This document shows, one piece after another, positions 26,725-34,961 of a stretch of DNA of 64,000 nucleotides. How positions within the stretch are numbered: the first letter of the stretch is position 1; the number at the start of each line of letters is the position of its first letter. Both the position numbers and the translations under genes were made by a program. This stretch comes from UBA9676 sp035532275 (GTDB taxonomy: Bacteria; Actinomycetota; Actinomycetes; Streptosporangiales; Streptosporangiaceae), in NCBI GenBank assembly GCA_035532275.1, contig DATKRG010000203.1, positions 1-64,000 on the forward strand, written 5' to 3'. A model generated the notes under the pieces. The model did not search any database and had not been told where the DNA came from. It was given only the letters and a program-made list of their open reading frames with translations.

Positions 26725-27072
26725 TCTCGATCTCCTCCGGGAACGGGGCCACCTGCTATGGAAGGGCCAGTCCAGCCCCTCAAAGCCATCGTAACCCCAG
26801 GCTCAAGGGCCAGCCGTCTCACACTTGAACAGCAGCAGCCTCATCCCGCCGCCGGGTTCGCTGCCACGAGCAACCCCCGTGCCTAGCCGTGGCCGCATGG
26901 CCGCCGCAACCATCCCGCCGGCAGACCGGTGACGCTGCGCCCGGGCACGTCGATGTGTGGCACCAGGTCACCGGGGTCAGGGCGGCCGGGGGCGCCGCCT
27001 GTGACGAATGGCAGCCTCTTCTGGGCGTTTGGCGGGCTGCTCAGGCGATGAAGGCGGCCGTCGGCCGGGGCT
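26725..27072. other. Intergenic region, no gene supported
   Basis: About 350 bp upstream of the hydrolase gene. Open frames here are short, lack ribosome sites and show no recognisable protein. Apart from the hydrolase ribosome site, I see no structure I can name. Confidence 0.5.
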
Positions 27073-27201
27073 GAGGATGATCGGGCGTTCGCTGCGCTCC
27101 CCGGTAGCCAGGCCGGTCGCCCGGGCAGTCTGCTGTGCAAGCGGGACAGTGACCCGCTTGCCGTCCTGGCGCACGATCGCGAGGGTCTGGGTTGCCTGGC
27201 C
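27073..27201 (-). pseudogene. Tyrosine recombinase (phage integrase) fragment
   Basis: In one minus-strand frame the sequence reads TQTLAIVRQDGKRVTVPLAQ then TARATGLATGERSERPIIL. This resembles the strand-turn segment of integrase catalytic domains that carries the beta-hairpin lysine (typically RKGGKxxTVPLxPRTARALDLAIGER). Neither the catalytic Arg/His/Tyr nor a start is present. It is a small relic of an integrated element and supports this region being a former insertion site. Confidence 0.5.
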
Positions 27202-27267
27202 CGGTGGGACCGCAGCCGGGCCGTTGGTCCCTACCCTGGTGCTGGTGGGCAGCTATACGGTGCGCTT

Positions 27268-28068
27268 ATGCCGGCGCGTGGCGAGTACCAGCTGAAGGAT
27301 GGGCGGATGGTCCTGCTTTGCCAGGCGGTACCTGAGGACTTCCCCGCCGTCGCACGCCTGTTCACGGAACTGTCGCAGGAGTCCTTCCGCAGCCGTTTCC
27401 AGGCCGGCCAGCTGGCGCCAGCGGTGGTGTCAAGGTTCGCGCGCATCGACCAGCCGCCCGGAACGGTGTCGGTCGTCGCCGCCATGGCGCACGATCCGGG
27501 ACGGCTGGCGGCCGAAGCCCGGTATGTGCCCATCGGCGATGACGTGGCTGAGCTGGGGCTTACCGTTCTCGACAGTTACCAGGGTGCCGGGCTGGGCCGC
27601 CTCCTGCTCGGTGCGCTGGTGGACAGCGCCCGCGCGGCCGGGCTCGAGCGGCTGCGTGCCGTCGTCAGCCCCGCCAACGCTGCGATGCTGCACCTGCTCG
27701 CACCCTACGGGTGGGTACTGGCCGAACCCACCGAGGACTGTTCCGTCGCCTGCCTGGAGATCTCCGCGATCGGCGGCATGCCTGGCTGGCCCGCGGCCGC
27801 CGCCGCAGGCCAGCGTGTCCTGGTGGAACAGCGTGGCTGGTTCGACAACGAGCGGGTCGCGGCACTACGGTCCGCCGGATACGACGTCCGCCAATGCACC
27901 GGCCCTCGCCGGCGGACCGGACGCGCCTGCCCGCTCCTTACTTCTGGGCAGTGCCGGCTCGCGGAGGAAGCCGACCTCATCGTGCCCCTGTTCGCCAGCG
28001 ACGACGAGGACTACGCCCCCGTGCTCCAAGCCCACAAGCGGCACAGGGCCCAACGGCTTGCTAGTTAA
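27268..28068 (+). CDS. GNAT-family N-acetyltransferase with C-terminal extension
   Basis: A 266-aa protein. Residues 1-170 form a GNAT fold, with the acetyl-CoA pyrophosphate loop in DSYQGAGLGRLLLGALVD near residue 110 (Q/R-x-x-G-x-G/A pattern). The C-terminal 90 residues (LVEQRGWFDNERVAALRSAGYDVRQCTGP, CRLAEEADLIVPLFASDDEDY) look like a small appended Rossmann-like or response-regulator-like domain of unknown role. The N-terminus resembles the acetyltransferase domain of Pat/AcuA-type protein acetyltransferases (VLLCQAVPEDFPAVARLFTELSQESF). The start at 27268 gives the family N-terminus; no strong ribosome site is visible. Confidence 0.8.
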   Translation: MPARGEYQLKDGRMVLLCQAVPEDFPAVARLFTELSQESFRSRFQAGQLAPAVVSRFARIDQPPGTVSVVAAMAHDPGRLAAEARYVPIGDDVAELGLTVLDSYQGAGLGRLLLGALVDSARAAGLERLRAVVSPANAAMLHLLAPYGWVLAEPTEDCSVACLEISAIGGMPGWPAAAAAGQRVLVEQRGWFDNERVAALRSAGYDVRQCTGPRRRTGRACPLLTSGQCRLAEEADLIVPLFASDDEDYAPVLQAHKRHRAQRLAS

Positions 28069-28202
28069 GCCCGCCGGAAGCCGTGACTGGATGGTGACAG
28101 CGGCATGGCGCAGTCACCACATGAGGCTAGTTCAGCCCTTTGGCTTGCGGCGTGGCTGTGGAGCCTTCGGCTCGGTTCGCCACAAGCGCGGTCCCGGTGC
28201 GC

Positions 28203-28937
28203 TCAGCGGATCGATGACCGCGCGAATGACCACATCTGTGCCGCCTGCTCGGCCCGGACGGCTACCGCAGCCGGAAGTTGCCGTGATTGCGCCTGTGCCC
28301 GGAAGCTGGCGGTGGCCTCACGCGCCAGTTCCGGGTCTGATACCTGGGCGGCGAGCTCGATGGCTCGCGGCTCGACCTGGTCATCCTCGAGCGCTTCCCA
28401 CGCCAGCCCTAGTTCGACCAGACGCTGACCAGTGATCTCCTCGCCCAGCAGTGTCATCGCCACCGTTGCCTGCGGACCGGCAACGCGGTCGAGCAGCGAG
28501 AAGTGCCCGCCGCCTGGGTGCAGGCCGATGCGCAGGAACCCGGACAGCATGCGCGCGTCACGGGCGGCGATCCGGACGTCGGCCGCCAGAGCCAGGTTGA
28601 GGCCCGCTCCCACCGCAGATCCTCGGATGGCGGCGATGGTCGGGACCGGCATGCTGGCAAGCTTCACGAACGAGTCGTAGATGGCGGAGAGCGAGGCGGT
28701 GACTTCCGGGTCGCAGGGATGCTCCCGGGCCGCTGCCAGCAAACGCCGGTCTCCACCGGAACAGAACTGCCCCCCGCCACCGCGGATCACCACCGCGCCG
28801 GTGTCGGCATGCGCTGCAACCTCATCGAGGCATGCGACCAGGGCCCGGGCAGAATCCCCGGTGAGAGCATTACGGGTAGCTGGCTCGTCAATGGTCACAA
28901 CAGCCACAGCATCCAGCACATCCAGCGAAATCGGCAC
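28203..28937 (-). CDS. Enoyl-CoA hydratase/isomerase family protein (crotonase fold)
   Basis: A 244-aa crotonase. It has the substrate loop GGGGQFCSGGDRRLLA near residue 55 and the oxyanion-hole helix IRGSAVGAGLNLALAADVRIA near 105. The usual catalytic glutamates of enoyl-CoA hydratase are not evident in SGFLRIGLHPGGGHFS and the following helix, so activity may be a different crotonase reaction. The GTG at 28937 has AGGAG four bases upstream. It lies convergent to the GNAT gene and tandem with a TetR gene, at the edge of an acyl-CoA catabolic region to which it probably belongs. Confidence 0.87.
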   Translation of the reverse strand: MPISLDVLDAVAVVTIDEPATRNALTGDSARALVACLDEVAAHADTGAVVIRGGGGQFCSGGDRRLLAAAREHPCDPEVTASLSAIYDSFVKLASMPVPTIAAIRGSAVGAGLNLALAADVRIAARDARMLSGFLRIGLHPGGGHFSLLDRVAGPQATVAMTLLGEEITGQRLVELGLAWEALEDDQVEPRAIELAAQVSDPELAREATASFRAQAQSRQLPAAVAVRAEQAAQMWSFARSSIR

Positions 28938-29012
28938 TGCGCTCCTCTCATGAGTGGCCGGGCGAGGCCCAGGTCCCGCAGACGCGCTGGCGGACCAGAC
29001 CAGCGGAAGGGA

Positions 29013-29714
29013 TCAGCGGTCTTTGTCCAGCGCGCTCGCGGCCGGCCCCGGGTCCACCGGCGCGCTCATACTGGCGCCCGCTGTCACCAGGCCGGTGAGG
29101 ATGATGTCGACGAACGCCTCCGCGATCTGGATCCCCGATGGTCCTCTGCCGGGCCGGAACCACCGGTGGGTCCAGTTCACGGCACCCAGGATCGCGTAGC
29201 TCGCCAGCCGTGGGTCAAGCCCGGGCTTGAACTCGCCCGATTCGACTCCCGCCTGGATGATGGCTTCCACCGCCGAGTTGTAGCGGCGGCCCAGATCGCG
29301 CAGACGGCGTGTGGACTCTTTCCCGTCCCGGCCGAGCTTCGCCATGTCTTCCTGGATGTAGACGAACAGGTACGGGTAATGCTCTTCGTAGGACTGCAGG
29401 AGTGCCGTCACCAGTTCGCGCACCTTGGCCGCCGCCCCGCCCTCACCTGCGGCGATCTGCTCAGCGGCGGCAACATTGCTCTCCACGGCGTCGGCGATCA
29501 CCGATTGGAACAGCTCCCGCTTGCCCGCGAAGTAGTAGTAGACGGTCGCACGGTCCGTGCCGGACTCGGCCGCCACATCGTTGATGCTGGCGCCGTCGAA
29601 GCCTTTCGCCTGGAAGACTCGGGCCGCGGCCTCAAGCAAAGTGGCACGCTTGTGCGCATACTCCGCACTCGGCTCGGCCTGCGCCAGCTTGCGCCGTTCG
29701 TTGATGCGGCTCAA
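29013..29714 (-). CDS. TetR-family transcriptional regulator
   Basis: A 233-aa TetR regulator. The N-terminal helix-turn-helix is ATLLEAAARVFQAKGFDG with INDVAAESGTDRATVYYYFAGK near residues 25-65, and the C-terminal ligand domain ends in a low-complexity tail. The C-terminal part (WTHRWFRPGRGPSGIQIAEAFV) resembles the KstR2-type TetR_C regulators of sterol and acyl-CoA catabolism. The first in-frame start is TTG at 29714 without a clear ribosome site, so the start is uncertain. It diverges from the ferredoxin/acyl-CoA dehydrogenase operon and is the likely local regulator. Confidence 0.88.
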   Translation of the reverse strand: MSRINERRKLAQAEPSAEYAHKRATLLEAAARVFQAKGFDGASINDVAAESGTDRATVYYYFAGKRELFQSVIADAVESNVAAAEQIAAGEGGAAAKVRELVTALLQSYEEHYPYLFVYIQEDMAKLGRDGKESTRRLRDLGRRYNSAVEAIIQAGVESGEFKPGLDPRLASYAILGAVNWTHRWFRPGRGPSGIQIAEAFVDIILTGLVTAGASMSAPVDPGPAASALDKDR

Positions 29715-29866
29715 GCCGCCGCCCTGTCAACCGGCACCATGCCGTCCTCTCTGCCGCCAGCACAGCCTCAACATTATCGTTGACGATTGGCGCGGCATCA
29801 CCGTGGCGGCATCGCCGGTGCGCCTGGCGCGTGCCCTGCCACCGCGACTTCCCGGCCTCGCTCCGG

Positions 29867-29986
29867 TCAGGAGCCGGCGACCCGCCGCTCCTGGCCAGTC
29901 CAGTAGGGCTCGCGGAGCGTCTTGCGCTGGATCTTCCCGACCGGGCTGCGGGGCAGCGGGTCGGTGCGGAAGATGACCTTCGATGG
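29867..29986 (-). pseudogene. AMP-dependent acyl-CoA ligase, C-terminal fragment
   Basis: One minus-strand frame reads SKVIFRTDPLPRSPVGKIQR, then KTLREPYWTGQERRV and a TGA stop. This is the conserved C-terminus of fatty-acyl-CoA synthetases, including the catalytic lysine motif (PxxxxGKIxK). Upstream in that frame a stop appears within about 15 codons, and the sequence becomes the unrelated plus-strand fragment. Only about 38 codons survive, with no start. It marks a rearrangement between the TetR gene and the acyl-CoA operon. Confidence 0.72.
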
Positions 29987-30110
29987 GGCGCTGCGCTATC
30001 TCGCGGCGGAGTTCGACACTGTCGAGGTCCAGGACTCCGACCTTCACTACCATCCGACGATCGTGTCGCGCAGCTTGCAGCAGCTCCGCGTCCGCTTCCA
30101 CGACCGGTGA
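29985..30110 (+). pseudogene. C-terminal fragment of an unidentified protein, coupled to the ferredoxin
   Basis: About 41 codons (GALRYLAAEFDTVEVQDSDL, HYHPTIVSRSLQQLRVRF) end in a TGA that overlaps the GTG of the ferredoxin gene. The overlap and protein-like composition suggest the tail of a real upstream partner, such as an oxygenase, whose body has been lost at the junction with the ligase fragment. I do not recognise the family. An ATG at 29974 could still give a short product, but it has no ribosome site. Confidence 0.45.
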
Positions 30111-30334
30111 CCGCCCCAGCCGCTCGCAGGCCCGCCGTCGAGGTTGATCACGACCTGTGCGCCGGGGCTTCCATGTGCCTGCAGTACGCACCGAACGCTT
30201 TCCGCCTCAACGCGAGCGGGCAGTCGGTGTTCGACCCGGACGGGGACTGGCGGCCCGACGAGGTCGCGGACGCGATCGAGGGTTGTCCGATGGCGGCGAT
30301 CCGGCAGCTCGGCCCGGCGGGGCCGGCCCGGTGA
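30107..30334 (+). CDS. 3Fe-4S-type ferredoxin
   Basis: A 75-aa ferredoxin of the actinobacterial P450-associated family. The cluster ligands appear as DLCAGASMC near residue 15 and EGCPMAAIR near 65, with the usual loop NAFRLNASGQSVFDPDGDW between them. The GTG start overlaps the preceding stop by four bases, and its own stop overlaps the GTG of the acyl-CoA dehydrogenase, so it is inside a tight operon. It would donate electrons to an oxygenase; a partner P450 is not intact here, the nearest being at 62549. Confidence 0.85.
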   Translation: MTAPAARRPAVEVDHDLCAGASMCLQYAPNAFRLNASGQSVFDPDGDWRPDEVADAIEGCPMAAIRQLGPAGPAR

Positions 30335-31455
30335 GCGGTGTGAGGGAGGCACGGCCCGGGGAGCTCCGCGCCGCCGTGCGCGACTTCCTGGCAGGACAGC
30401 TGGCCGCCGGCGGCTACCGCCCCCGGTGCGACTCGTGGCTGTCCGGCTTCTCCCCGGAGTTCAGCCGGGCACTCGCCGCCCGGGGCTGGGTGGCCATGAC
30501 CTGGCCGCGAGAGTGCGGGGGCCACGAACGCTCCGAGCTTGAGCGGTTCACCGTCAACGAGGAACTCCTGGCCGCCGGGGCTCCCGTTGCGGCTCACTGG
30601 TTCGGGGACCGCCAGGTCGGGCCCGGGCTGCTCAAGTACGGCACACAGGGCCAGCGATCCCGTTTCCTGCCCGCCATCGCCCGCGGTGAGTGCTACTTCT
30701 CGATCGGGATGTCAGAGCCGGACGCGGGATCGGACCTGGCCTCGGTACGTACCAGAGCGGCGAAAGCTGACGGCGGATGGCGGGTCGACGGCACCAAGGT
30801 ATGGACCAGCCATGCCCATCGGTCGCACTACATGCTGACACTCGTCCGCACGTCACCGGCGGCCGGCTCAGATCGGCACACCGGGCTGAGCCAGCTCATC
30901 ATCGACCTGCGTGCGCCCGGCGTGCAGGTCAACCCGATTCCTTTCCTCGACGGGGAGCAGCACTTCAACGAAGTGGTGCTCGATAACGTGCTCGTCCCGG
31001 AGGATGCCCTGCTCGGCCAGGAAGGAGCTGGCTGGGCACAGGCCACGTCGGAACTCGCACACGAGCGCAGCGGCCCGGAACGCTTCCTGTCGACGTTCCC
31101 GCTGCTTGCCGAACTCGTCCGGCGGTACGGCCACCGCGGTAACGCCGAGCTTGGCGTGCTGCTCGCCGAGCTTGCCACCCTGCGGCGGCTCTCCTACGGC
31201 GTCGCACAGGAACTGCAGGCCGGTGCAGCCCCGGCTGTCCAGGCCGCGCTGGTGAAAGATCTGGGAACCCGGTTCGAGAACCGGGTTATCGACGTCGCGC
31301 GCCGGATCGCGGACGTCGAGCCCGACCCGGACTCAGGCGGTCCGCTGACCCGGCTGCTCGCGGAGGCAGTGCTGCACGCCCCGGCCTTCACATTGCGCGG
31401 CGGCACCAGCGAAATCCTTCGCGGCGTTGTCGCCCGGGCGGTGGTGCCGAAGTGA
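30331..31455 (+). CDS. Acyl-CoA dehydrogenase family protein (subunit 1)
   Basis: A 374-aa FAD-dependent acyl-CoA dehydrogenase. Features are RGWVAMTWPRECGGHERSELE, the FAD/substrate signature FSIGMSEPDAGSDLASVRTRA near residue 125, KVWTSHAH, and the C-terminal LRGGTSEILRGVVARAV. The GTG start overlaps the ferredoxin stop, and its stop overlaps the GTG of a second, more divergent dehydrogenase. Adjacent FadE pairs of this kind form alpha2-beta2 enzymes acting on steroid or other bulky side chains, the likely arrangement here. Substrate is unknown. Confidence 0.9.
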   Translation: MSGVREARPGELRAAVRDFLAGQLAAGGYRPRCDSWLSGFSPEFSRALAARGWVAMTWPRECGGHERSELERFTVNEELLAAGAPVAAHWFGDRQVGPGLLKYGTQGQRSRFLPAIARGECYFSIGMSEPDAGSDLASVRTRAAKADGGWRVDGTKVWTSHAHRSHYMLTLVRTSPAAGSDRHTGLSQLIIDLRAPGVQVNPIPFLDGEQHFNEVVLDNVLVPEDALLGQEGAGWAQATSELAHERSGPERFLSTFPLLAELVRRYGHRGNAELGVLLAELATLRRLSYGVAQELQAGAAPAVQAALVKDLGTRFENRVIDVARRIADVEPDPDSGGPLTRLLAEAVLHAPAFTLRGGTSEILRGVVARAVVPK

Positions 31456-32492
31456 CGGGGGAGCTGCGGACCTCGGTCGAGGACCTCATCGGCGACCTGC
31501 CCGTCACCGCTGAGGACGATGCCCGCCTGCTGTATGACCGGCTCGCCGACGGCGGGTGGACAACGGTCAGCGTGCCCGAGCACCTGGGTGGCTCTGGTGG
31601 CAGCATCGCGGACGCCGCCGAAGTCGTAGCCGCCGTGGCTGCGGCTGGTACGGGCCTGCCGGTCGGCGAGACGGCGATTATCGCCGGCTGGCTGCTGCGC
31701 ACCGCCGGGCTGGCACTCCCGATTGCATCGCGGTGCGTCGTGCCGGTCACCGGGCGGGTCGAGGGGGCACTGGATGGGAATGGTGCCACCGGGTTGCTCA
31801 CCATGCGCGCGGAACGCGTGGCCTGGGCCAGCTGGGCAAGCCATCTCATTGTCCCCGTTCCGCGGGACCCGGACCGGACGTGGGTGGTGGCGGTGGACGC
31901 CATGCGCGCGGCGATCCGGCGCGGTTCGAACCTCGCCGGTGAGCCCCGCGATGACGTCGAGACAGCGGCGGCGCCAGTGCTGGCGGCGGTCACCGTCGGC
32001 ATCCCGCACGACGACCTCCTCGCCGGACTCGCCGCGGTGGGTGCGCTGACGCGAAGTGTCCAGATCGCCCACGCCCTCGGGCGTGTCGCGTCGATGACCG
32101 CGCGGTTCTGCGCACAGCGGGTTCAGTTCGGCCGCCCGCTGTCGGCGTTCCAGGCGGTTCAGCAGCAACTCGCCGAACTGGCAGCCGAGGCCGCGGCAGC
32201 GCAAGCCGCGGTGACGCTCGCCCTGGCGGGAACCGATGGCCCGCGGCGTCCGGTACTGGCCGCGATCGCCAAGACACGCACCGGGCAGGCGGCCGGCGTG
32301 GGGGCACGGATCGCGCACCAGCTGCACGGTGCTATCGGCGTCACCCGCGAGCATCCCCTGCAGCACTACACCCGCGCGCTGTGGTCGTGGCGAGAGGAGT
32401 TCGGCTCAGAGAGCCACTGGTCGCGATACCTCGCAGCGCAGATGGCTCAGGCAGGCATGCCGCTATGGGCGTGGGTGACGGCGGATGACTGA
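31452..32492 (+). CDS. Acyl-CoA dehydrogenase family protein (subunit 2)
   Basis: A 346-aa divergent acyl-CoA dehydrogenase. It has VPEHLGGSGGSIADAAEVV at the N-terminus, a poorly conserved middle domain, and a C-terminal helical domain with FCAQRVQFGRPLSAFQAVQQ and HQLHGAIGVTREHPLQHYTR. It lacks a clear copy of the SEPxAGSD motif present in its neighbour, as is usual for one chain of heteromeric FadE pairs, where active-site elements are divided between subunits. The GTG start overlaps the previous stop (GTGA). Translational coupling supports a 1:1 complex. Confidence 0.88.
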   Translation: MTGELRTSVEDLIGDLPVTAEDDARLLYDRLADGGWTTVSVPEHLGGSGGSIADAAEVVAAVAAAGTGLPVGETAIIAGWLLRTAGLALPIASRCVVPVTGRVEGALDGNGATGLLTMRAERVAWASWASHLIVPVPRDPDRTWVVAVDAMRAAIRRGSNLAGEPRDDVETAAAPVLAAVTVGIPHDDLLAGLAAVGALTRSVQIAHALGRVASMTARFCAQRVQFGRPLSAFQAVQQQLAELAAEAAAAQAAVTLALAGTDGPRRPVLAAIAKTRTGQAAGVGARIAHQLHGAIGVTREHPLQHYTRALWSWREEFGSESHWSRYLAAQMAQAGMPLWAWVTADD

Positions 32493-32554
32493 CGCACCCG
32501 GAGGCAACGGCCGGCGGTTGCCCGCACACGAGCCGGAGCCCTGCGGAGGATCGC

Positions 32555-33670
32555 ATGGAACGCGTTTATCTGCACGGCACCGCCGTGCACAGGTCCTGGG
32601 CCGACCCCGCCGCGAGCCTGACTGACCTGATCTTCGCCACAACGAGCGCGGCGCTAGCCCAGGCCGGCCTGCGGGTACGCGATGTCGACAGTGTCATCCT
32701 CGGCGCGCACGACGTTACCGATGGCCGGTCGCTGTCGAGCATGGTCACCGCGCCTGCCGCAGGCGCGTACCTCAAAGACGAGATACGCCTGGGCGATGAC
32801 GGGGCAAGCGCCTTCGTTCTGGGAACCGCGCAGATCCGCGCGGGAGCGTCGCGGGCATGCATCGTCGCGGCCTGGGGCAGGGCGAGTGAGGGCGTCCCCG
32901 ATGCGGTCGCCGCTGCGCTGTTCGACCCATTTTTCACCCGGCCGCTCGGGCTCACCGAGATCACCGTCTCCGCCCTGCGTGCTGGGGCTGCGCTCGCCCG
33001 CTACCCCGACTACCACGTGTGGCGGAGTGCCGCAGTGGCTCGGCGGACGGTGACGGCCGGAGCAGCGATGGCCGGAGCGGCGACGGCCGGGGCGGCGGGC
33101 CGCAGGTCCCCGGCTCCGCTGCCCCTGCGCAGCGAGGAGCTCCCGGTCTGGTCCGACGTCGTCGCCGCAGCGGTGCTCTCCGCCGATCCGGGGCCTGTTG
33201 AGGTCCGCGGGGTCGGGATGTCAACGGAGCCCTACCAGATCGGTGACCGCGACCTGCTGGGCCTGCCCGCCCTCGCCCGGGCGAGCAGCCAGGCTCTCCG
33301 CGCGGCGGGCTGCGTCATCGAGGAGGTAGATGTGCTTGAGCTGGACGGGCTGACTTTGTTCGACGAGGCGCTCTCGGTGGAAGCGGTCGGCGCTGCGCCT
33401 GCGGGCAGGGGAATGCGCTTGCTTGCCCAGAGCCCGCAGGTCAACCGCGACGGAGGCTTTGCCGCGGGCTACTGCGCGCCCGCCATGGGACTGGTTCGCA
33501 TCTGCGAGGCGGCAGGCCGGCTCACGGAGCCGGGGTCGGTGGCGCTGGCCAGTGGAAGCTCGGTCGTCGCGGCGCAGGCGCAGGCGGCGGTCGTGCTGGC
33601 ACACCCGGGGAAACCAGCGGGCCGCCCTGTCACCCGCGGTCCCGCGCGAGCACGGGAACAAGGGGAGTGA
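32555..33670 (+). CDS. Thiolase-fold protein (SCP-x/Ltp2-like)
   Basis: A 371-aa thiolase-superfamily protein (VYLHGTAVHRSWADP, QAGLRVRDVDSVILGAHD, QSPQVNRDGGFAAGYCAPAMG). The usual nucleophilic Cys segment is replaced by LGDDGASAFVLG, so it is not a typical thiolase. Ltp2-type relatives act as aldolases with DUF35 partners. Residues about 165-185 are a Thr/Ala/Gly run encoded by near-perfect 15-bp repeats (about 33050-33095). The start has GGAGG seven bases upstream. Its stop overlaps the DUF35 gene, matching the thiolase-DUF35 pairing of steroid side-chain clusters. Confidence 0.82.
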   Translation: MERVYLHGTAVHRSWADPAASLTDLIFATTSAALAQAGLRVRDVDSVILGAHDVTDGRSLSSMVTAPAAGAYLKDEIRLGDDGASAFVLGTAQIRAGASRACIVAAWGRASEGVPDAVAAALFDPFFTRPLGLTEITVSALRAGAALARYPDYHVWRSAAVARRTVTAGAAMAGAATAGAAGRRSPAPLPLRSEELPVWSDVVAAAVLSADPGPVEVRGVGMSTEPYQIGDRDLLGLPALARASSQALRAAGCVIEEVDVLELDGLTLFDEALSVEAVGAAPAGRGMRLLAQSPQVNRDGGFAAGYCAPAMGLVRICEAAGRLTEPGSVALASGSSVVAAQAQAAVVLAHPGKPAGRPVTRGPARAREQGE

Positions 33671-34156
33671 CTCAGGTGACCGGCGCTCCCGGCGATCCCG
33701 TCCCGCCTCTTACCATCGCTGGCCACTGGGACTTTCACTACAACTACTTCGCCGGGGGAAGCGGCGAGCAGGTTCTTCCACGAACTCGGCAACCGCCGGA
33801 TCATGGGCACTCTCTGCCCCCGGTGCCGGCGGATCCTCGTCCCGGCCCGCAGCTTCTGCGACGCCTGCTTCACCGCGACGACCGACTGGCGGCAGGTCGG
33901 GGACACCGGACGGCTGGCGACGTTCACCATCCTGACGTCGAAGTTCCCCGGGCTGCCCGACCCGCCCGTGGTGATCGGCTACGTCACTCTCGAGGGCGCC
34001 AGCACCGCACTGCTCAACTTTGTCGAAGGGGTCGACCTCAGCGACGTGGAGGCTGCCGCGGCCCGGCTCCTGACGCAGCCGACCGTGCGAGTCCGCTTCC
34101 GCGATCGGCGCGAGGGGCGCATCACTGATTTCTTCTTCGAGGCGGAGGACGTGTGA
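33667..34156 (+). pseudogene. DUF35 OB-fold/zinc-ribbon acyl-CoA-associated protein, frameshifted
   Basis: The N-terminus (PLTIAGHWDFHYNYFAG) is in one frame. The rest is in another: RFFHELGNRRI, zinc ribbon CPRCRRILVPARSFCDAC, then the OB-fold domain to 34156. Removing one G from the five-G run at 33754-33758 joins them as AGEAASRFFHELGNRRIMG, the expected DUF35 sequence. As written, the gene is broken by a +1 insertion, either a real mutation or a sequencing error. A 117-aa product from ATG 33803 would keep the ribbon and OB-fold but lose the N-terminal helix. DUF35 proteins are obligate partners of Ltp2-like thiolases/aldolases and of hydratases such as ChsH2. Confidence 0.82.
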
Positions 34157-34902
34157 GCAGGCCCGGGAACGTAGCGGCCGTTGTGACCGGCGCGGCCGGG
34201 GGACTCGGGGCGGCGATCACCCACGCGCTGGCAGGTGCGGGGGTTCCGGTCAGCGCGGTTGACATCGACGAGGCAGGGCTCAGGCGGCTGTGTGCCTCGC
34301 TCCCGCATGGCCAGGTGCACTCGGTCGTCGCGGACGTGGCCGACCCCGACGCCGCGCGGCGCTGCGTGGCGGAAACCGCCTCAGTGCTCGGCGCGCCGCT
34401 CATCCTGATCAGCAACGCGGGGATCACGGACAAGTCTGCTTTCCTCCACGAGATGAGCGACTCGCTGTGGCACATGGAAATGTCGGTGCACGCGACTGCC
34501 GCGTTTTTGTGGACGCGTGCCTGCCTGCCCGGCATGCGAGAGGCAGGCTGGGGACGCATCGTGAACGTCTCCTCGATCGCGGCCAGCATGGGCGACTTCG
34601 CCCACGCCGCGTACTCCTCGGCGAAGGCGGCGCTGCTCGGCCTGACACGCTCGGCCGCGCTGGAGGGCGCGCGGTTCGGGATCACCGCGAACGCCGTCCT
34701 GCCAGGCATGATCCGCACGCCGGCGTATGACCGGATCCGCCCGGACGTGCGCGGCCGGGTCGAGGCACGCACCGCCATGAAGCGTCCCGGGGAGCCCGAA
34801 GAAGTCGCCTCGCTGGTCGCCTACCTCAGCTCTGACGCCGCTTCCTTCCTTACCGGGCAGGCGATCACGGTGGACGGTGGCCTCGGTCTCTTCGTCTTCT
34901 GA
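34153..34902 (+). CDS. Short-chain dehydrogenase/reductase
   Basis: A 249-aa SDR with TGAAGGLGAAI near residue 10, SNAGITDKSAF in the fourth strand, a catalytic Ser in NVSSIAASMGD and YSSAKAALLG near residue 153, and the FabG-like end FLTGQAITVDGGLGLF. The GTG start overlaps the DUF35 stop by four bases. Within this operon it probably acts as a beta-hydroxyacyl-CoA or sterol dehydrogenase, but specificity cannot be read from sequence. Confidence 0.9.
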   Translation: MSRPGNVAAVVTGAAGGLGAAITHALAGAGVPVSAVDIDEAGLRRLCASLPHGQVHSVVADVADPDAARRCVAETASVLGAPLILISNAGITDKSAFLHEMSDSLWHMEMSVHATAAFLWTRACLPGMREAGWGRIVNVSSIAASMGDFAHAAYSSAKAALLGLTRSAALEGARFGITANAVLPGMIRTPAYDRIRPDVRGRVEARTAMKRPGEPEEVASLVAYLSSDAASFLTGQAITVDGGLGLFVF

Positions 34903-34961
34903 ACCAACGCCGCGGGCGCAAGTGCGCACGCGGCCCGAGATGCCAGGAGGAGGCAGCCCAC

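Noticed and set aside
33050..33095. Short tandem repeats considered as a CRISPR-like array
   Set aside because: Units are 15 bp, contiguous, in frame and inside a coding sequence; there are no spacers.
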